Below are positions 61,237 through 64,000 of a stretch of 64,000 nucleotides of DNA, piece by piece. Each line of letters starts with the position of its first letter. Positions within the stretch are counted from its first letter, which is position 1. The notes under the pieces were generated by a model. The model was given only the letters and a program-made list of their open reading frames with translations. It made no database searches and had not been told where the DNA came from. The position numbers and the translations under genes are program-made. Origin of the DNA: Pseudomonadota bacterium (GTDB lineage Bacteria; Pseudomonadota; Alphaproteobacteria; Sphingomonadales; Sphingomonadaceae). The stretch is taken from the NCBI GenBank assembly GCA_029550345.1, contig JAKPHK010000061.1, positions 23,922 to 87,921 of the forward strand, written 5' to 3'.

Positions 61237-61698
61237 TTACCCCCGCACCCGGATCAAGCCAATGGATTGCATCGTGCAGACCAGCACATCGTTCTGGTTC
61301 AAGACCCGGATTGCGGATTGGAAGCTGCCCATTTCCGGGCGCGACTGGCTCTGCTTCTTGGACAGAATCTCGGTCTCAACCCGCAGCACATCGCCGGGAT
61401 AGACGGGCTTGAGCCAGCGCAGCTCGTTGAGCCCGGGTGAACCCAGCCCGGCCTGCCTGTTTGCGGTAAGGTTATCCACCAGCATCCGCATTACCATCGC
61501 GCAGGTGTGCCAACCGCTGGCGGAAAGCCGCCCGAAATGGGTTTGCGCCGCGGCTTCGTCAGAAAGGTGGAAGGGCTGGGGATCGTATTTCGAGGCGAAG
61601 TCGATCACCTCTTCACGGGTCACGTGATAGCCCCCAAAGGCAGCGGTCGTGCCTACTTCAAGGTCCTCAAAATAGACCAGCCCGTCACTCTCGCTCAT
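61237..61698 (-). CDS. MaoC-like (R)-specific hydratase family protein
   Basis: A 153-residue hot-dog-fold protein. The hydratase 2 motif is ASKYDPQPFHLSDEAAAQTH followed by FGRLSASGWHTCAMVMRMLV, including the catalytic Asp/His pair. LRWLKPVYPGDVLRVETEIL is the usual C-terminal motif. Probably hydrates a trans-2-enoyl-CoA. Start overlaps the stop of the upstream phosphodiesterase gene by 4 bp. Confidence 0.93.
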   Translation of the reverse strand: MSESDGLVYFEDLEVGTTAAFGGYHVTREEVIDFASKYDPQPFHLSDEAAAQTHFGRLSASGWHTCAMVMRMLVDNLTANRQAGLGSPGLNELRWLKPVYPGDVLRVETEILSKKQSQSRPEMGSFQSAIRVLNQNDVLVCTMQSIGLIRVRG

Positions 61699-62930
61699 TG
61701 CCGCAGTCCTCCCGCAAATGGTTTGATGGTGCCATCAAGGCTGTCCACCGGCGGCAAGCCCAGCAAGTGCCGCAACAATGGCGTGATGGCGGTATTGTCA
61801 AATGGGGCCAGGTGCACACCCGGCACGAAACTGGGGCCGTTGCCGATGAACAGCGCGGCCATTGCCGGGTCTTCGGGGGCATAGCCATGGGCACCACCGA
61901 CAAAGGCGCGGTCCGGCGCGGTGGCGGTGATGGTCCAGCCGGATCGGGCGAGGCAGATGATCGGCGGAACGCGCGGGCTTGCGCCATAGTGCAGCCGCGC
62001 GGGAATCTGGTCCTTGCGCCAGCATGTGTGGTTGGGGCCTGATGCTGAAAGCGCTTTCCACAAACGCTCCTCATTGCCCTCAGTGGGGACCAGAGCGGCG
62101 TAGGAACCCTGCTCTATCACCCGATAGAGCGCCGGATCGGCCAGCCTGTCGAGTGCAATGACCCGCTCGCTCGATGTCGCAGCCATGCCGTGGTCGGCGA
62201 CGATCACCAGATCGGCCGGAATGGCCATGTCGCGCAGACCCTGAACCAGTTCGCCGATCCGCGCATCCGCTTCGGTGAGGGCCGGCTCGATCCGGGGGTC
62301 GTCGGGGCCGAATTCATGTCCGGCGGTATCGATCGTATCGAAATAGAGCGTCACCAGCCGGGGGCGGATCGCAGCCGGCCGGCGCATCCAGTCCAGCACC
62401 GCGTCGATCCGCTGGCGGTTGGTGATCGCCTGATTGTATTCCTGCCAATCGGACGGGCGCTCTCCGCCGCTGGTCATGGCCGCAGGGCGGCTGCGTGTGC
62501 CGCCCCAGCCGACGTCGGACCCGGGCCAGAACATCGTGGCGGTGCGGATGCCTGCCCGTTCGGCCATGGCCCAGATCGGTTCAGCCGTGTTCCACCAGAA
62601 CGGATCGTCGCTCGCCATGGTGAAGAGTTCTCCCGGGCGGGCTGGGTCTTCCATCCTGTTGGCGACGATGCCGTGGTGATCGGGGACCATTCCGGTTACC
62701 AGCGTCCAATGGTTGGGAAAGGTCTTGCTGGGAAAGGATGGTCGCATCGCCGCGTTGACCCCGCCCTTGGCGAGCTCGGCAAGATTGGGAGTTACGCCCT
62801 TGTCCAGATAGTCGGCCCGAAACCCGTCCAGAGAGATGAGTATTACCACCCGGTCCGGCGGCGCCGCCCTGGCCTGCACCAGCGCGGCGGGGGTGAGCAG
62901 GGCGAGCAGCAGGATCAGCAGGCGGGCCAT
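61695..62930 (-). CDS. Alkaline phosphatase superfamily, nucleotide pyrophosphatase/phosphodiesterase-like
   Basis: A 411-residue exported enzyme (signal LLILLLALLTPAALVQARA). The ENPP metal/nucleophile site is clear: VILISLDGFRADYLDKGVTP, SFPSKTFPNHWTLVTGMVPD (nucleophilic Thr), YFDTIDTAGHEFGPD, VIVADHGMAA and GAHGYAPEDPAMAALFIGNG. Expected to hydrolyse phosphodiester or pyrophosphate bonds in the periplasm; substrate unknown. Coupled to the MaoC-like gene. Confidence 0.92.
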   Translation of the reverse strand: MARLLILLLALLTPAALVQARAAPPDRVVILISLDGFRADYLDKGVTPNLAELAKGGVNAAMRPSFPSKTFPNHWTLVTGMVPDHHGIVANRMEDPARPGELFTMASDDPFWWNTAEPIWAMAERAGIRTATMFWPGSDVGWGGTRSRPAAMTSGGERPSDWQEYNQAITNRQRIDAVLDWMRRPAAIRPRLVTLYFDTIDTAGHEFGPDDPRIEPALTEADARIGELVQGLRDMAIPADLVIVADHGMAATSSERVIALDRLADPALYRVIEQGSYAALVPTEGNEERLWKALSASGPNHTCWRKDQIPARLHYGASPRVPPIICLARSGWTITATAPDRAFVGGAHGYAPEDPAMAALFIGNGPSFVPGVHLAPFDNTAITPLLRHLLGLPPVDSLDGTIKPFAGGLRQ

Positions 62931-62971
62931 GCCGCCTATCTAACCAAGCTACCCGCCCTTGCAATCGCTGT

Positions 62972-64000
62972 TCAGCGCGAAAGGACCAGTTTCGCGAACA
63001 GCGTGTAACCCCATGGGTTGTTGCCATAGGCCGCGTCAAGCGCGGAGGGCTTGGCATAGGTGCTGAGCGATCCGCCGAGTGCCAGATCGAACGGGCCAAG
63101 CGGAATCCGCCGGGCATAGCCGGCCTGAAACTTGGTGACGCGGAACGGCACTTCGTGCAGCGGATCGGCATGATCGGGGAACAGCTCGTCATTGGCGACA
63201 TTCTCGATCCGGCCGAACAGACTGTTGTGCCGGTCCAGATCCCAGTTCACTTCGCCCAGCCAGGCGGACAGGGTATTACCCGGAACGCGCTTCTTGGACG
63301 AGAAAGCCGCCATGGCCGACAGCCCTTTGCCGTTGTCAAAATGGGCCGAGGTGGCGAAGCGGTTCTCGTTCTCGCCGGGATGGGTGGCTTCGGGTTCTTT
63401 GATTTCGCCATAGCTGGCCTGGATCGACCAGGCGGGTGAGGGGTTCAGCGTCGCTCGTACTGACCAGCTATCGAGCTTGGGCGTTTCGATCGCCCACCGC
63501 TCCTCGTCCGGCTCAGCGCCGCGAAAGGCGCTGGCTTCAAGCTGGAACAGCCTGCCGGAATAGCCTGCGGTTACAACGCCATAGGTAATGTGGGTCGAAT
63601 CGAACCAGTGGTGGGTAATCGGTGGCTCCGGATTATACTTGGCCGATCCGCGGTGCATGAAAGCGCTTGGCCCCAGCGCCGGTTCGCCGACCGGGCCGCC
63701 ATAGAGGAACAGGCTGCCCGCACCGACGTTAACGTCGATCCGCGCGGCAAGTTCCATGAACAGGTCATGCGGGTGCTGGCGATCGACCAGCGGTTCGCCC
63801 CCGGCGGTTTCGCCAGTCGCGAACAGGTTTGGGTAACCGCGGGCATCCATCAGCGGTTCGAGGCTCCACATCGATTTCAGCTGGATGCGGCCCCAATCGG
63901 TATCGCGCTGGGCCGTCAGCATCGCCATCGAGGTGACATAGGTCATGTCATCCCCGCGCGGCCCCTTGTGATCGGTATATTGCAGCGATGCCGCGCCGTG
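62972..64000 (-). CDS. Probable outer-membrane beta-barrel protein, N-terminus outside window
   Basis: The minus frame is open from the window edge (HGAASLQYTDHKGPRGDDMT) to a stop at 62972, at least 342 codons. It shows alternating hydrophobic/aromatic beta strands (WSVRATLNPSPAWSIQASYG, FRVTKFQAGYARRIPLGPFD) and ends in LFAKLVLSR. The conserved segments HPHDLFMELAARIDVNVG and PITHHWFDSTHITYGVV point to a family common in proteobacterial metal-resistance and other loci, but I cannot name it. The Met at 63946 is internal, not the start. Confidence 0.65.
   Translation of the reverse strand, partial: HGAASLQYTDHKGPRGDDMTYVTSMAMLTAQRDTDWGRIQLKSMWSLEPLMDARGYPNLFATGETAGGEPLVDRQHPHDLFMELAARIDVNVGAGSLFLYGGPVGEPALGPSAFMHRGSAKYNPEPPITHHWFDSTHITYGVVTAGYSGRLFQLEASAFRGAEPDEERWAIETPKLDSWSVRATLNPSPAWSIQASYGEIKEPEATHPGENENRFATSAHFDNGKGLSAMAAFSSKKRVPGNTLSAWLGEVNWDLDRHNSLFGRIENVANDELFPDHADPLHEVPFRVTKFQAGYARRIPLGPFDLALGGSLSTYAKPSALDAAYGNNPWGYTLFAKLVLSR

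Overview
The window reads as chromosome from an alphaproteobacterium, most likely order Sphingomonadales (Novosphingobium/Erythrobacter/Sphingopyxis-like). This rests on remembered similarity of the housekeeping proteins: RpoD with a long acidic insert, MutL with an endonuclease motif, DUF4170 and DUF2059 proteins, and the mre/mrd operon. GC is high and genes are tightly packed, so long antisense open frames are common and were ignored. The genus cannot be fixed from sequence alone.

Left core (1-30.2 kb). Minus-strand operons hold rpsD (cut by the window edge), rpiB-glyA-small membrane protein-nrdR-trmJ, and yqeY / dnaG-rpoD-DUF2059. Then come carA-small membrane protein-carB and greA on the plus strand, a four-gene membrane-protein operon of the YqjD/YqjE type, and eno. 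From 18.2 to 29.7 kb lies a lipid/acyl-CoA flavoured stretch: a phosphotransferase plus lipocalin-like protein pair, an aldo/keto reductase with ribH, a crotonase, a tight DUF3604-DUF3604-PPIase-HupE operon, and an acyl-CoA dehydrogenase. Two of these units share an 18-bp palindromic operator next to their start codons.

Acquired region (30.26-53.31 kb). An intact tRNA-Lys(CTT) gene (minus strand, 53232-53307) has two partial copies of its 3' half, at 30263-30307 and 43608-43652. These bound two islands in tandem. At the tRNA-proximal end of each island, about 65 bp from the repeat, is a pair of GCTACCTAG repeats with 12-bp period, which look like integrase arm sites. No integrase gene is visible.

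Island 1 is a copper cassette. It holds a CueR-like regulator, a DUF2933 protein and a CopA P-type ATPase; copCD; a CnrY/CnrX/CnrH-like anti-sigma, sensor and ECF sigma set; a CopA multicopper oxidase and CopB; a tiny Cys/His-rich protein; and a DUF411 protein. It also carries a WrbA / extradiol dioxygenase / DoxX / LysR module that looks like quinone-catechol detoxification. Three copies of one bipartite promoter element with identical spacing lie before copC, the sigma operon and the oxidase, which lets the sigma regulon be read directly from the sequence.

Island 2 holds a TetR-controlled divergent locus. An efflux system (TolC-like gene with an in-frame amber stop, HlyD-like adaptor, two ABC-2 permeases) faces an oleate hydratase and a 3-hydroxyacyl-CoA dehydrogenase. 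After that come a decayed IS5-family element and an IS481-family remnant.

Right core (53.4-64 kb). The cell-shape operon mreB-mreC-mreD-mrdA-rodA is followed by mutL, a MaoC-type hydratase, a nucleotide pyrophosphatase/phosphodiesterase-like enzyme and the 3' part of a probable outer-membrane protein cut by the window edge. No CRISPR array, rRNA gene or prophage was seen.
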